Assembly (NCBI GenBank): GCA_947474365.1 | Contig: CANJIU010000039.1 | Coordinates: 1 to 64,000, forward strand | DNA from: Opitutia bacterium | GTDB lineage: Bacteria; Verrucomicrobiota; Verrucomicrobiia; Opitutales; Opitutaceae | Reading direction: 5' to 3' | Length of the DNA: 64,000 bases | Part shown: one piece after another, positions 54,074-63,312 of the stretch | How positions within the stretch are numbered: position 1 is the first letter of the stretch | How the letters are laid out: each line of letters starts with the position of its first letter | Program-made: the position numbers and the translations under genes | The notes under the pieces: generated by a model | The model's database searches: none | The model's input: the letters and a program-made list of their open reading frames with translations, nothing else | Told to the model about the DNA's origin: nothing

Positions 54074-54281
54074 CAGGAGCCGACACGCTGAACGCGGCCC
54101 ACGACGCTGCAACCGTAGAAGGCCACAGTCGCCGGTTGAAGCCACGGGAGGTCGCCCCAGAGCCACGCCCGGTGAGCAAAGCAAAGTGGAGCCCACGGTG
54201 TCCCTCGCTCCGTGCGCCCGCCGACCGCACGGAGTCTAAGACACCCTTGAACCCATCCACCAAACACCCCAAACTGCTGGC

Positions 54282-54740
54282 GTGCATTTTCCCTCGGGTC
54301 AGTGGGTGGGCTTTTACACCTACCCTAATCGGAGTGAGCGGTTTCTCATGGATTTGGTCCTCCAATTCCGCGATGGGATCGTCACCGGCGAAGGCTGGGA
54401 CGGCATCGGTCTGTTCGACATCGATGGTCACTATTCGAACGCGGACCTCCAGTGCTCCTGGAAGAAAATGTACTACCGCAAACACACCGTCCTGTACGCA
54501 GGCCACCGCGACAAAAACGGTATCTGGGGCACTTGGACGATCTCCCCCGTCAAAGGTGGCTTTCATATCTGGCCGATCGGGGAAGGCGCGGCGCAGGAAA
54601 AAATCCGGGAAGAAGCAAAGGAGCAGCATCCCGCTAACCCCGTTTTGGCCGGCCCCCTCGGTGATTCCAAAACGGCGGTTCACCGACAAAGGGAATCCTT
54701 GAGAGGTGTGGGTATGCCGGCAGCTCCGATGGCGGTGTAA
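54282..54740 (+). CDS. small protein of unknown function
   Basis: This 152-residue open frame starts at GTG 54282, the only plausible start because a stop lies at 54237-54239 and there is no ATG. The first about 100 residues (QWVGFYTYPNRSERFLMDL, then DGIVTGEGWDGIGLFDIDGH, then NGIWGTWTISPVKGGFHIWP) look like a compact beta-barrel with conserved aromatic and Gly positions. The last 40 residues are irregular. I do not recognise the family; it resembles small domain proteins found beside unrelated genes. No signal peptide is seen. It precedes a TonB receptor gene by 76 bases. Confidence 0.6.
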   Translation: MHFPSGQWVGFYTYPNRSERFLMDLVLQFRDGIVTGEGWDGIGLFDIDGHYSNADLQCSWKKMYYRKHTVLYAGHRDKNGIWGTWTISPVKGGFHIWPIGEGAAQEKIREEAKEQHPANPVLAGPLGDSKTAVHRQRESLRGVGMPAAPMAV

Positions 54741-54816
54741 AATTCATGACGACAACCCGTCGTATGCAATAATTTGCTGATTGGGCGGTTGGTCTGCGGG
54801 TTGCTGACCGCCAGAC

Positions 54817-57276
54817 GTGACCAACCGAAATCCACACCCACTACTTCGTTTTCCGTTAACGCGCGCCTGTGTCGCGTTCGCCGCCTGTTCCCGTCTTGTC
54901 GCCCAGACTCCGGCGACGGCCGCCAAACCCGCCGACGAGGTGATGACGATGGAAAAGTTCAAGGTGACCGACGTGCCGATTGACCGACAAATCCTGCCGA
55001 CGTCGCGTCCGTTCAATTCCGTGTTCGGCACCGACGACAACATCGTCGATGTGCCGCGCAATGTGACGATTATTTCCCGGCAGCAGCTCAGTGACATCAG
55101 CATCGCGAGCGTGCTCGATTTCTCCAAACTCACCTCGAGTTCCTACACCACGACGAATTTCGGCGCGCCGTCGAATCCGAGCATCCGCGGCCAGACCGCG
55201 GACCTGTTCATCAACGGCGTGCGCGGTCGAATCACGTCCAACGGCAACGGCCTGCCGCTTGACTTCAATTCGGTCGAGTCGGTCAACATCGTCAAGGGAC
55301 CGGCCACCGCGGTGCAGGGCACGTCGATGTACGTCGGAGGATTTGTGGATCTCGTCACCAAGCGGCCCTACTTCGACGTCACGAAGGGGTCCGTGAGCGT
55401 GACGGTCGGTTCCTACTCCCAGAAGGAGTGGACGATCGACGTGGGCGGACCGCTTTCCAAGACCGCCGCTTACCGGTTCAGCTATTCAGGCCAAGACAGC
55501 AAGGGCTACTGGTACGACTTCTATAACAAGAACCACTCGATCTACGGGGCGCTCACGCTCCGCCCGTCGAACGGCTACGAAATCTTCCTCAACGCCACCG
55601 CCGCGTTCTACAACTACACCGAAAACTGGGGCATCAACCGGGTCACGCAGGATTTGATCGACAACGGCAACTACCGCACCGGTGTGAACAGCAATGCGGC
55701 CCCGGATTTCGTCCGGTTTCCCGACACTGGCTATGTCGACGCCGCCGGAAAACCAATCAGTTTTGGCAACATCAACACCATCGGCGGCACCGCCGCTGCG
55801 GTGTCGGATCCGCAGAACTCGAAATGGGTCACTTCGGGTTATCCGGCCGGAAACCGCGTCGTCTTCGGCCCGACCGTCTCCATCAGCCGCCATGCGCGCC
55901 TGCTCAAGCCGGGCAACCACTCCACGGGCCGGGAATTCAATGCGCAGGCAATTCAGACCAAGACGGTGAGTCCTGAATTCAAAATCATCAACAACACCTT
56001 CTGGAGCTACACCGCCCGCAACACGCTGAGCTCCTACTATTATTCCGAAATCATCGATCCGTCGTGGTTCGCCGAAAACCGCACCGAGCTGATTTTGATC
56101 AAACCCGCCTACACCTTGAATGCCGGTCTCGACCTCCGCTACCAACGCACCAAGGCCTACGACGATTATTTCTTCGAACCGGCCAACGTCTGGGACATCA
56201 CGAAAGACACGAGATTCATCAACGTCTACAATTCGGTCAATTTCCCGGCCTTTGTCACCAGCCGCCCGATTCCGGGCTGGCCCGATCGCTACGCCACGGC
56301 GGGCATCATGAACGGCGACACCAACGACAGCCACGGCACGACGGTCGGCCCGTTTGCCCAGGGCACGTGGAAAATCAGTGACCAGTTCAATCTCGTGGGC
56401 GGAGTCCGCTACGACCGCTTTGACGCCCACGTCCGCGAGCCGCTCAACGTGCCGGTCTTCATCTGGCCCGTGCAGAACGTGTCGCAAAGCATCGTGGTGT
56501 GGAACCCGAACTACAACGCGAGCGCCTCCTTCAAGCCGACTCCGGTCTCCAGCGTATATCTGACCTACAACTACAGCAAAAACACCTCTGGCGCGGTTGG
56601 AAACGGCGGCGGCATCACAGGTTGGGCCAACAATCCGGCGGGCGATTTTCTCGGCTATCTGCAGCGCGACAGTTTCTCCCAGCCAAGTGAGCTCGTCGAA
56701 TTGGGAACGAAGTACTCGCTGATGCAAAACAAGGTTTTCCTGAACTTCGCGATCTTCGACCAGAAGCGGACATTCAAGAGCACCAGCAGCACAATCATCC
56801 AGAAGTTCCACACCAAGGGGTTTGAGGCGGAGCTGAACTACCAGCCAAACAAACACCTCTATGGAACAATTTCCTACTCGATCATCGATGCCACGACGAC
56901 GGCGGGCTTCCAGTCGGACGGCGGCGTCGGTCAGTTCTACGCCTCGAAAAGCGGTGAAGGCCGTGCCTCGGGTTTGCCCAAGCATCTCTTCAATGCGCTC
57001 CTCTCCTACACGTTTGAAAGCGGCTTTGGCTTCAACACCAACGCGCTCGTGACGAGCTCAATCAACAACAACTTCGCCGGCACGCTGGTGATTCCGTCAC
57101 AGTTCCAGATCGACGTGGGGCTCTTCTATCACACCAAGAAATGGAATTACCGCATCAGCGTGAGCAACGTGACGGACGAAAAGAACTGGGCTCCGCCGAA
57201 TGCCGTTTACGGCAATGCCTCCATCCTATCGCTCCCGGGCACGCAGGTGCAGTTCAACGCGAAATACAGCTTCTGA
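54817..57276 (+). CDS. TonB-dependent receptor (siderophore-receptor-like)
   Basis: This 819-residue outer-membrane receptor has a signal peptide (LRFPLTRACVAFAACSRLVA). A TonB-box-like EVMTMEKFKVTDVPI precedes the plug domain, which carries VPRNVTIISRQQLSDISIAS and the NPSIRGQTADLFINGVRGR region. The barrel ends QVQFNAKYSF. Length and plug sequence match the FpvA/FhuE-like branch more than SusC. It starts at GTG 54817; the next ATG codons fall after the signal peptide. A 6-bp stem (GGCGGT/ACCGCC, 54784-54812) with a 17-base loop precedes the start. Downstream genes for NCS2 permease and a purine deaminase hint at purine-like ligands rather than iron (inference). Confidence 0.88.
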   Translation: MTNRNPHPLLRFPLTRACVAFAACSRLVAQTPATAAKPADEVMTMEKFKVTDVPIDRQILPTSRPFNSVFGTDDNIVDVPRNVTIISRQQLSDISIASVLDFSKLTSSSYTTTNFGAPSNPSIRGQTADLFINGVRGRITSNGNGLPLDFNSVESVNIVKGPATAVQGTSMYVGGFVDLVTKRPYFDVTKGSVSVTVGSYSQKEWTIDVGGPLSKTAAYRFSYSGQDSKGYWYDFYNKNHSIYGALTLRPSNGYEIFLNATAAFYNYTENWGINRVTQDLIDNGNYRTGVNSNAAPDFVRFPDTGYVDAAGKPISFGNINTIGGTAAAVSDPQNSKWVTSGYPAGNRVVFGPTVSISRHARLLKPGNHSTGREFNAQAIQTKTVSPEFKIINNTFWSYTARNTLSSYYYSEIIDPSWFAENRTELILIKPAYTLNAGLDLRYQRTKAYDDYFFEPANVWDITKDTRFINVYNSVNFPAFVTSRPIPGWPDRYATAGIMNGDTNDSHGTTVGPFAQGTWKISDQFNLVGGVRYDRFDAHVREPLNVPVFIWPVQNVSQSIVVWNPNYNASASFKPTPVSSVYLTYNYSKNTSGAVGNGGGITGWANNPAGDFLGYLQRDSFSQPSELVELGTKYSLMQNKVFLNFAIFDQKRTFKSTSSTIIQKFHTKGFEAELNYQPNKHLYGTISYSIIDATTTAGFQSDGGVGQFYASKSGEGRASGLPKHLFNALLSYTFESGFGFNTNALVTSSINNNFAGTLVIPSQFQIDVGLFYHTKKWNYRISVSNVTDEKNWAPPNAVYGNASILSLPGTQVQFNAKYSF

Positions 57277-57280
57277 GTGA

Positions 57281-57344
57281 CTCGCGCCGTCGTCGGTGCG
57301 ATTGGCGAAGGCCGCCCCACCGGCGGCCGTCACCTTGTCGCGAG
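57281..57344 (+). promoter_or_regulatory. nested three-helix leader structure before NCS2 permease gene
   Basis: CTCGCG (57281-57286) pairs with CGCGAG (57339-57344), GGTG (57295-57298) with CACC (57331-57334), and GGCCGCC (57310-57316) with GGCGGCC (57322-57328). The helices are nested, with asymmetric internal loops of 8/4 and 11/2 bases. The structure begins four bases after the receptor stop and ends 24 bases before the permease start. Asymmetric loops are unlike a plain terminator and could form a ligand-binding or attenuator RNA; no known riboswitch consensus was matched. Confidence 0.45.
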
Positions 57345-57367
57345 GCTAAAGTCCTAAAGCCAAGTCC

Positions 57368-58720
57368 ATGGAGATCCTGCCGCCGCCGGCAACCGCCGGA
57401 CGCCCCACCCATGTACTCTACGGGCTGGAAGATCGAGTCCCTCCAGCCACGGCGCTGCTGGTCGGCGCGCAACATGTGTCTGCCATGGTGGTGGGTACGG
57501 TCACCCCGCCACTCATCCTCGCCGGCACCTTGAAGTTCTCGCAGGCCGACACCGCCTACCTCGTCAGCGTGGCGCTACTCGCCTCCGCTTTCGGCACGTG
57601 GTTGCAGTGTCGGCAGCGGGGTCCGGTGGGGTCGGGTCTGCTGAGTGTGACCGGGACAAGCTTCGCCTTTCTGCAGCCGCTTACCGTGGCGGGAAAGGCG
57701 GGCGGGCTGCCGCTCATGCTGGGTCTCTCGTGTTTGACGGCGCCCCTGCTCATCCTGCTTGCCCCCTTCCTCTCCCGGCTCCGGCAAGTATTCACTCCGC
57801 TTGTCTCTGGAGTGGTCGTGCTGCTCATCGGGACGTCACTGATTCCCACCGCCTTTTTCGGGCTTTCCTCTCCGTTGAGTCCAGGCGCGCCGGGATGGGC
57901 GGGACTCGCGGTGGGAGCCGTGGTCGTCGCGGTGATTGTTGCGGCGCAAGCCACGGGTCTAGCGTGGGCCCGCATCGCGGGCGCGGCCTGCGGAGTGATT
58001 GCCGGCTGCATCGTCTGCGGAGTGTTTGGCGGCCTGCGCGCGCCTGAGGCGGGAACCGGCGAATGGTTGACGCAGCCGCACCTGTTTCCGCACGGTTTTG
58101 CGTTCGACTGGAAGTTCGTTCCGCCGTTCGCGTTCGTCTATCTCGTTTCGATGTTGGAGGCGATGGGCGACATCGCGGCCACCTCGCAGCTCTCGGGCTT
58201 GCCCGCACACGGCGCCGGACATTGGCGGAGGATTTCGGGCGGCGTGATGGCGGACGGCATTGTCAGCACAACCGCGGCGATGTTCGGCGGCTTTCCCAGC
58301 GCCACGTACGCGCAGAACAACGGAGTCATTCAAACTACCGGCGTGGCGAGCCGGCGGGTGGGATATGTGATGGTGGGCATCCTCGCGCTGCTCGGGCTTT
58401 TTCCGGCGGTCGGCCGCTGGGTGACCGTCATGCCCCCATCCGTGCTCGGCGGACTGGCGTTGCTGATGTTTGGTCTGGTTGCAGTGGCCGGCGTGCGGCT
58501 GCTCGTCAGCGCCGGGCTCGGACAGCGGGAAGGAGTCATCGTGGCCTTGTCGCTGGGCGTCGGTCTCGGATTGCCGACCCAACCGGGAATCGTGGCGAGC
58601 TTGCCCGGTGTTTTGCATGCGCTGCTCGAGTCGGGGATCTCGGCGGGAGGACTGACGGCTCTCGTGCTGAACCTGGCCTGGCGGGAAAAAGCGCCCGAGG
58701 CCTCCACGATCGCGGCGTAG
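57368..58720 (+). CDS. NCS2 family nucleobase:cation symporter (uracil/xanthine permease-like)
   Basis: This 450-residue inner-membrane transporter has about 12-14 hydrophobic segments. The conserved QH pair of TM1 (GAQHV, Gln35-His36), the TM8 Glu264 (SMLEAMGD), and the NAT signature QNNGVIQTTG (316-325) are all present, so the substrate is a purine or pyrimidine base such as xanthine, urate or uracil. It follows the TonB receptor by 91 bases (with a folded leader) and precedes a purine deaminase by 15 bases, making one operon. Exact base preference cannot be read from sequence. Confidence 0.93.
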   Translation: MEILPPPATAGRPTHVLYGLEDRVPPATALLVGAQHVSAMVVGTVTPPLILAGTLKFSQADTAYLVSVALLASAFGTWLQCRQRGPVGSGLLSVTGTSFAFLQPLTVAGKAGGLPLMLGLSCLTAPLLILLAPFLSRLRQVFTPLVSGVVVLLIGTSLIPTAFFGLSSPLSPGAPGWAGLAVGAVVVAVIVAAQATGLAWARIAGAACGVIAGCIVCGVFGGLRAPEAGTGEWLTQPHLFPHGFAFDWKFVPPFAFVYLVSMLEAMGDIAATSQLSGLPAHGAGHWRRISGGVMADGIVSTTAAMFGGFPSATYAQNNGVIQTTGVASRRVGYVMVGILALLGLFPAVGRWVTVMPPSVLGGLALLMFGLVAVAGVRLLVSAGLGQREGVIVALSLGVGLGLPTQPGIVASLPGVLHALLESGISAGGLTALVLNLAWREKAPEASTIAA

Positions 58721-58735
58721 TGACGCACGGGAATC

Positions 58736-60097
58736 ATGGGGACGCTCCTGGTAAAGAACATTCACACGCTCGTCACGATGAACGAGCGACGCGACGAAAT
58801 CCGCGGGGGTGCGCTGTTCGTTCGGGACAATGTCATCGAGCAGGTGGGCGCGGCGGCGGCCCTGCCCGCCATCGCCGACGAGGTGCTCGATCTCCGCGAC
58901 CGGCACCTCGTTCTGCCCGGGCTCGTCAATACGCACCATCACTTCTACCAGACTCTCACGCGGGTGGTGCCGGCCGCCCAGGACTGCGATCTCTTCGGCT
59001 GGTTGAAGACGCTCTATCCGATTTGGTCGCGCCTGACCGCGGAGGGGGTGGCGGTGAGTGCGCAGATGGCGGCGGCGGAGCTGATGCTTTCCGGCTGCAC
59101 GACTTCGAGCGATCATCTGTATCTTTTTCCCAACGACAGCACGCTCGATGCCGAGATTCACGCCGTGACGGAGATCGGACTCCGGTTTCATCCGACCCGC
59201 GGCAGCATGAGCGTGGGCGAGAGCCGGGGCGGGTTGCCGCCTGACCACCTCGTTGAAACGGAGGAGTCGATCCTGCGCGACAGCGCGCGACTCATCGCGC
59301 GGTATCACGACCCCGCGCGCTATTCGATGACGCGCATATCGCTCGCGCCGTGTTCCCCGTTTTCGGTCTCCCGCGATCTCATGCGCGAATCAGCCGCGCT
59401 TGCCCGCTCCCATTCCGGCGTGCGTCTGCACACGCACCTCGCGGAAAACGTCACCGACGTCTCGTACAGCCGGGAAAAATTCGGCATGACACCGGGTGAC
59501 TACGCCGAGTCGCTCGGTTGGGTGGGCCCCGATGTGTGGTGCGCCCACGCGGTGCAATTGGATGACTCGGCGATCACCCTGTTTGGTCGGACGGGCACAG
59601 GAGTGGCGCATTGCCCGTGCAGCAACCTGCGGCTGGCGAGCGGCATCGCGCCGATTCGCAAAATGCGTTGCGCCGGCGTTCCCGTCGGACTGGGAGTGGA
59701 CGGGGCGGCGTCGAACGATGCGTCGAACGTCCTGCACGAGGCGCGGGCGGCGTGCCTCCTCGCCCGCGTACTCGATCGCGATGCCGCGGCCATGACGGCC
59801 CGTGAGGCGCTGGAGTTGGCGACGATCGGCGGGGCGCGTGTTCTGGGACGCGACGACATCGGGTCGCTCGCGCCTGGAATGGCGGCGGATTTCATCGCGA
59901 TAAACCTGGACCGTCCCGGCTTCGCCGGCGCGCAGCACGATCCGGTGGCGGCAATCGTGCTCTGCCAATGCGACGCCGTTGACTACAGCTACATCAACGG
60001 TCGGTGCGTGGTGCGCGAAGGTGTGCTCACGACCGCCGAAGTTCCCGTGCTGGTGGAGCGCACGAACCTAATCGCGAAAACCATGCTATCGGCCTGA
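58736..60097 (+). CDS. 8-oxoguanine deaminase-like amidohydrolase
   Basis: This 453-residue cytosolic amidohydrolase-superfamily enzyme hydrolyses an amino group on a ring. The metal site is clear: LVNTHHHFYQTLTR (His67, His69), LHTHLAEN (His234, Glu237), CAHAVQLDD (His271) and VGLGVDGAASND (Asp322). The HHHFYQTLTR run and the GLGVDGAASNDASN run are characteristic of 8-oxoguanine deaminases and atrazine-chlorohydrolase-like members, with 8-oxoguanine or a related purine as probable substrate. It follows the NCS2 permease gene by 15 bases, which supports import and deamination of a purine. An alternative substrate (guanine, isoxanthopterin) cannot be excluded. Confidence 0.88.
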   Translation: MGTLLVKNIHTLVTMNERRDEIRGGALFVRDNVIEQVGAAAALPAIADEVLDLRDRHLVLPGLVNTHHHFYQTLTRVVPAAQDCDLFGWLKTLYPIWSRLTAEGVAVSAQMAAAELMLSGCTTSSDHLYLFPNDSTLDAEIHAVTEIGLRFHPTRGSMSVGESRGGLPPDHLVETEESILRDSARLIARYHDPARYSMTRISLAPCSPFSVSRDLMRESAALARSHSGVRLHTHLAENVTDVSYSREKFGMTPGDYAESLGWVGPDVWCAHAVQLDDSAITLFGRTGTGVAHCPCSNLRLASGIAPIRKMRCAGVPVGLGVDGAASNDASNVLHEARAACLLARVLDRDAAAMTAREALELATIGGARVLGRDDIGSLAPGMAADFIAINLDRPGFAGAQHDPVAAIVLCQCDAVDYSYINGRCVVREGVLTTAEVPVLVERTNLIAKTMLSA

Positions 60098-60103
60098 GCC
60101 ATC

Positions 60104-60143
60104 GAGTGAAACAGCACCGATTCCCAACGAGACCGCTTCACTC
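60104..60143. terminator. weak convergent terminator-like stem
   Basis: GAGTGAA (60104-60110) and TTCACTC (60137-60143) are perfect reverse complements across 26 bases in the 80-base space between convergent genes. The long loop and lack of T-run make this tentative. Confidence 0.25.
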
Positions 60144-60177
60144 CGCACAAGGAACGCCCGTCGCCGACCTCCATCAC

Positions 60178-60987
60178 TTATCCCCGCACCGACTGCAGCA
60201 CACGCAGCATCGCTTCGTGGATGACGCCGTTGCTCGCCACGTAGCGGCCGCGATCCTGTTGCTGCGGATTCGGCCCGCCGGCGTAGTCGGTCACGGTACC
60301 GCCCGCCTCGCGCACGAGGAGAAGTCCCGCCATCGCGTCGTAGGGCTTCAAATCTTTTTCCCAGTATCCGTCGAGTCGCCCAGCGGCCACATAGGCGAGG
60401 TCGAGCGCGGCGGACCCGAGACGGCGCTCGCCACGGATGTGCTGCAGGAATGCCGCCCACTCGCGGAGGTTGTTGTCGGGATTCGTGTGCTTGTCGTAGG
60501 GAAAACCGGTGGACACGATCGCATCGTTCAACTCGGCAATCGTCGTCACCTGCAGCGGCCGGCCGTTGAGGTGGGCGCCGGCGCCACGGACCGCAGAGAA
60601 GAGTTCGTCGCGAGTCGGGTCATAAATCACGCCGAGCAACGGCTGGCGATCGGGCGTGGCGAGCGCGATGCTCGTGCAGAAGTGAGGGAGTTTTCCCGCG
60701 AAGTTCACCGTGCCGTCGATGGGGTCGACGAACCACTGGAACGGCGCTGTCGCCGCCGGAGCGCCCTGCCCTCCACCCTCCTCGCCGACGACATGATGGC
60801 CGGGAAAGCGTGCCAGTAGTGCGCGCACGATGAACACCTCGGCAGCGGTGTCGGCTGCGGTCACGACGTCGGAACGCGTGGACTTGCGTGCCGAAATCGG
60901 AATCGGCGCCGCGAAGTGCCGGAGCACGATCTCCCCCGCACCGCGCGCGATCGCGGCGACTTCGTCGATGATTTCGGCTGGTTGCAT
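60178..60987 (-). CDS. inositol monophosphatase family protein
   Basis: This 269-residue cytosolic Mg2+-dependent phosphatase (IMPase/SuhB type) has all metal ligands visible: GEEGGG (Glu69-Glu70), DPIDGTVNF (Asp88, Asp91) and the C-terminal DLKPYDAMAG Asp. It dephosphorylates inositol phosphates or similar sugar phosphates. The ATG at 60987 is chosen; an upstream in-frame GTG at 61002 would add five residues. It is on the opposite strand to the purine genes and has no obvious link to them. Confidence 0.92.
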   Translation of the reverse strand: MQPAEIIDEVAAIARGAGEIVLRHFAAPIPISARKSTRSDVVTAADTAAEVFIVRALLARFPGHHVVGEEGGGQGAPAATAPFQWFVDPIDGTVNFAGKLPHFCTSIALATPDRQPLLGVIYDPTRDELFSAVRGAGAHLNGRPLQVTTIAELNDAIVSTGFPYDKHTNPDNNLREWAAFLQHIRGERRLGSAALDLAYVAAGRLDGYWEKDLKPYDAMAGLLLVREAGGTVTDYAGGPNPQQQDRGRYVASNGVIHEAMLRVLQSVRG

Positions 60988-61141
60988 GGCCGTCAAAGTC
61001 ACCGAGGGTCAGCGCGTGGCCAATCCGAATCGCCAAAATCCCGGAGAGGGTGGGTGCGCCGAAGCCCGCCCATAGGTAGCGTGCACTCCGGTTCGCGCTC
61101 AGCCCTCACCGGGTTTCCGGCCAGAGTGTTACTCCTTTCGC

Positions 61142-62479
61142 TCAGGCGCGGAACGGCCAGATGTGGAAAAACTCCAGGAAAAAAACCGCCGCCAGCGCGT
61201 AGCCAAGCGTCGTCATTTTCTTCGATTCACCGAGGCCAATCGTCAGCAGCGCCGCGGAGATGAGGCCGAGACCAATGCCCTCGGCGATGCTGAATGTCAG
61301 CGGAATGGCGAGCAGCGTGAGCACGGCTGGCGTTGCGATTTTGAAGTCGCTCATGTCGATCTCGATGATCGACTGCATCATGAAGACGCCGACGATCACG
61401 AGCGCCGGCGCAGTCGCGGAGGCGGGCACGATCAAAATCAACGGAGTGAAAAACAACGCGAGGAGCATGAGCAGCGCGGTTGTCATCGTGGTGAGTCCCG
61501 TCCGGCCGCCGGCTTCCACGCCCGAAGCGGATTCGATGTAGCTCACCACCGTCGAGGTGCCGAAGAGAGCACTCAGGATTGTCGCGATCGAGTCGGCCAG
61601 CAGAGCCCGTCCGGCCTTGGGCAGCGTGCCATCGGGCCGCAGGAAGCCCGCGCGCTTGGTCACCCCGATGAGGGTGCCGATGTTGTCGAACATGTCGACA
61701 AGCAGGAGTGTCAGGATGAGCGGCAATGCCATCATGATCGCGTTCGAGGTCGTGAGAAAGTGAAACGTAAGCTTGAGAAACACCGGAGCGGGCGACGCCG
61801 GCATCGCGACCAGGCTCGCGGGAAGCTGGGTCACCATTTTTCCGCCACCAGCACGGACGAAGAGCCCGGCGACGGTCACGACCGCGATGCTCACCACAAT
61901 CGCGCCCGGCACGCGGCGCGCAACGAGGACGGCCGTCAGGACGATTCCAAACAGGCACAGGGCGACGGGACCCGACGAGAAGTCACCGTGCGAGACAAAC
62001 GTCGCGGGATTCGCCACGATCACCCCGCCGTTCTTCAGACCGATAAAGGCGATGAAAAGACCGATCCCGCAGGTGACGGCAATTTTCAGCGAATGCGGAA
62101 TCGCGGCGATAATTTTCTCCCGGATGCCCGTGACCGACAGCGCAAGAAAGACGACGCCGTTGACGAAGACCATGCCGAGAGCCTAGGACCACGGCACACC
62201 CTTGCCGAGCACCATGGTGAACGTGAAGAACGCGTTGATCCCCATCCCGGGAGCGAGCGCGATCGGATAGTTGGTCAGCAGCGCCATGAGCGCCGTGGCG
62301 ATCGCCGCGGTGAGCGCGGTCACGGTGACGAGTGCGCCCTTGTCCATGCCCGTGTTGGCGAGGATGGCGGGATTTACCGCGAGGATGTAGGCCATCGCCG
62401 CAAACGTCGTGAGGCCGGCCTGGAGTTCGCGACCGACGGTCGTCTTGTGGTCGTCGAGTTGGAAGAGGCGCTGGAGCAT
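61142..62479 (-). pseudogene. NCS2 permease (AzgA/PbuG guanine-hypoxanthine type) interrupted by one in-frame amber codon
   Basis: Codons from ATG 62479 to TGA 61142 form one frame of 444 sense codons broken only by TAG at 62183-62185. The first part (MLQRLFQLDDHKTTVGRELQ, LTNYPIALAPGMGINAFFTF, ending VLGKGVPWS) and the second (ALGMVFVNGVVFLALSVTGI, then LVDMFDNIGTLIGVTKRAG and GTSTVVSYIESASGVEAGGR) together make a complete AzgA-type NCS2 transporter. The stop falls where homologues have WQxALGxVF. No other damage is visible, so this is a recent nonsense mutation, a read-through site or a base-call error. It follows the phosphorylase-like genes by eight bases. Confidence 0.85.
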
Positions 62480-62487
62480 GGTGGGAT

Positions 62488-63312
62488 TCAGGGGTTCGTG
62501 GGCGCGGTCACCGACGGGAGATTGTGGAGAAAATTGACGGTGAAAAGCCCCGTTGCGCGGGCGGCCTCGGGATGGAACGGGACACCCGCGTAGGGCGCAT
62601 CGCTCACCACCCGAAATGCGACGTAGCGGATGCCGCAGGCGTGCGCGATTGCCGCCACGTGGCCCGATTCCATTTCCTCCACGTCCATGTCAAAAGTGCG
62701 GGCCGACCAGCGCACACGATCGAGCTCAAGATTGACCTCATGCGCCGAGCCGATGACGCCGGCGACGACCCGCCCGAGGGAATTTTCGGTGTGCAACGCC
62801 ACCTCGATGGCTGCCGCATCGCCGGGAAAACCGTCGGGATGGGCCTGCAACTCGCCCGCCGGAAGAAGACGGAGCCGCTGCGACAAGGGGGTCCACTCGA
62901 GCGGCCTGCTGCCCTCCCCGACGCGCCGCACCGGCGTGATGAAATTGCCGTAGTCGAGCGTCCGCCGGCCGACGATGATGTCGTGAACCTTATAGTTTGG
63001 CTTTTGGGCGCCGCTGGTTCCCTGGTTGACGATGAGTGTGGGCTGAAACTCCTCGATCCCCAGAATGGTGGAGGTCGTGCAATTCAACAGCCCCTGGCCG
63101 GTCAACGAAACGGCGACTCGATGGGCGCCGATTTTTCCCCGCCAGAAGCTGAACGGTCCAATCGAGATTTTTTCCGGGGCCGGCTTCAGGGCGGCGATGA
63201 TTTCCCGCACTTCGAGTTTTTCCGCCCCCTGCACGAGGACGTCGACGCGGTCGGCACCCGCCGCCAAGGCAACGAGGGTCAAGGCAATGAGCAGCAAAAT
63301 GAACGGCTTCAC
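62488..63312 (-). CDS. secreted nucleoside phosphorylase/MTA-SAH nucleosidase-like protein
   Basis: This 274-residue protein has a signal peptide (MKPFILLLIALTLVALAAG) and a phosphorylase-superfamily fold. Landmarks are VAVSLTGQGLLNCTTS, LIVNQGTSGAQ, and DMDVEEMESGHVAAIAHAC followed by VAFRVVSDAPY, the Met-Glu and Asp sites that bind ribose and base. An exported version would act on extracellular or periplasmic nucleosides; cytosolic homologues split S-adenosylhomocysteine or 5'-methylthioadenosine. The GTG at 63312 overlaps the upstream stop as GTGA; a GTG at 63318 is also possible. Next downstream is the NCS2 permease gene, so a released base could be imported. Confidence 0.8.
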   Translation of the reverse strand: MKPFILLLIALTLVALAAGADRVDVLVQGAEKLEVREIIAALKPAPEKISIGPFSFWRGKIGAHRVAVSLTGQGLLNCTTSTILGIEEFQPTLIVNQGTSGAQKPNYKVHDIIVGRRTLDYGNFITPVRRVGEGSRPLEWTPLSQRLRLLPAGELQAHPDGFPGDAAAIEVALHTENSLGRVVAGVIGSAHEVNLELDRVRWSARTFDMDVEEMESGHVAAIAHACGIRYVAFRVVSDAPYAGVPFHPEAARATGLFTVNFLHNLPSVTAPTNP

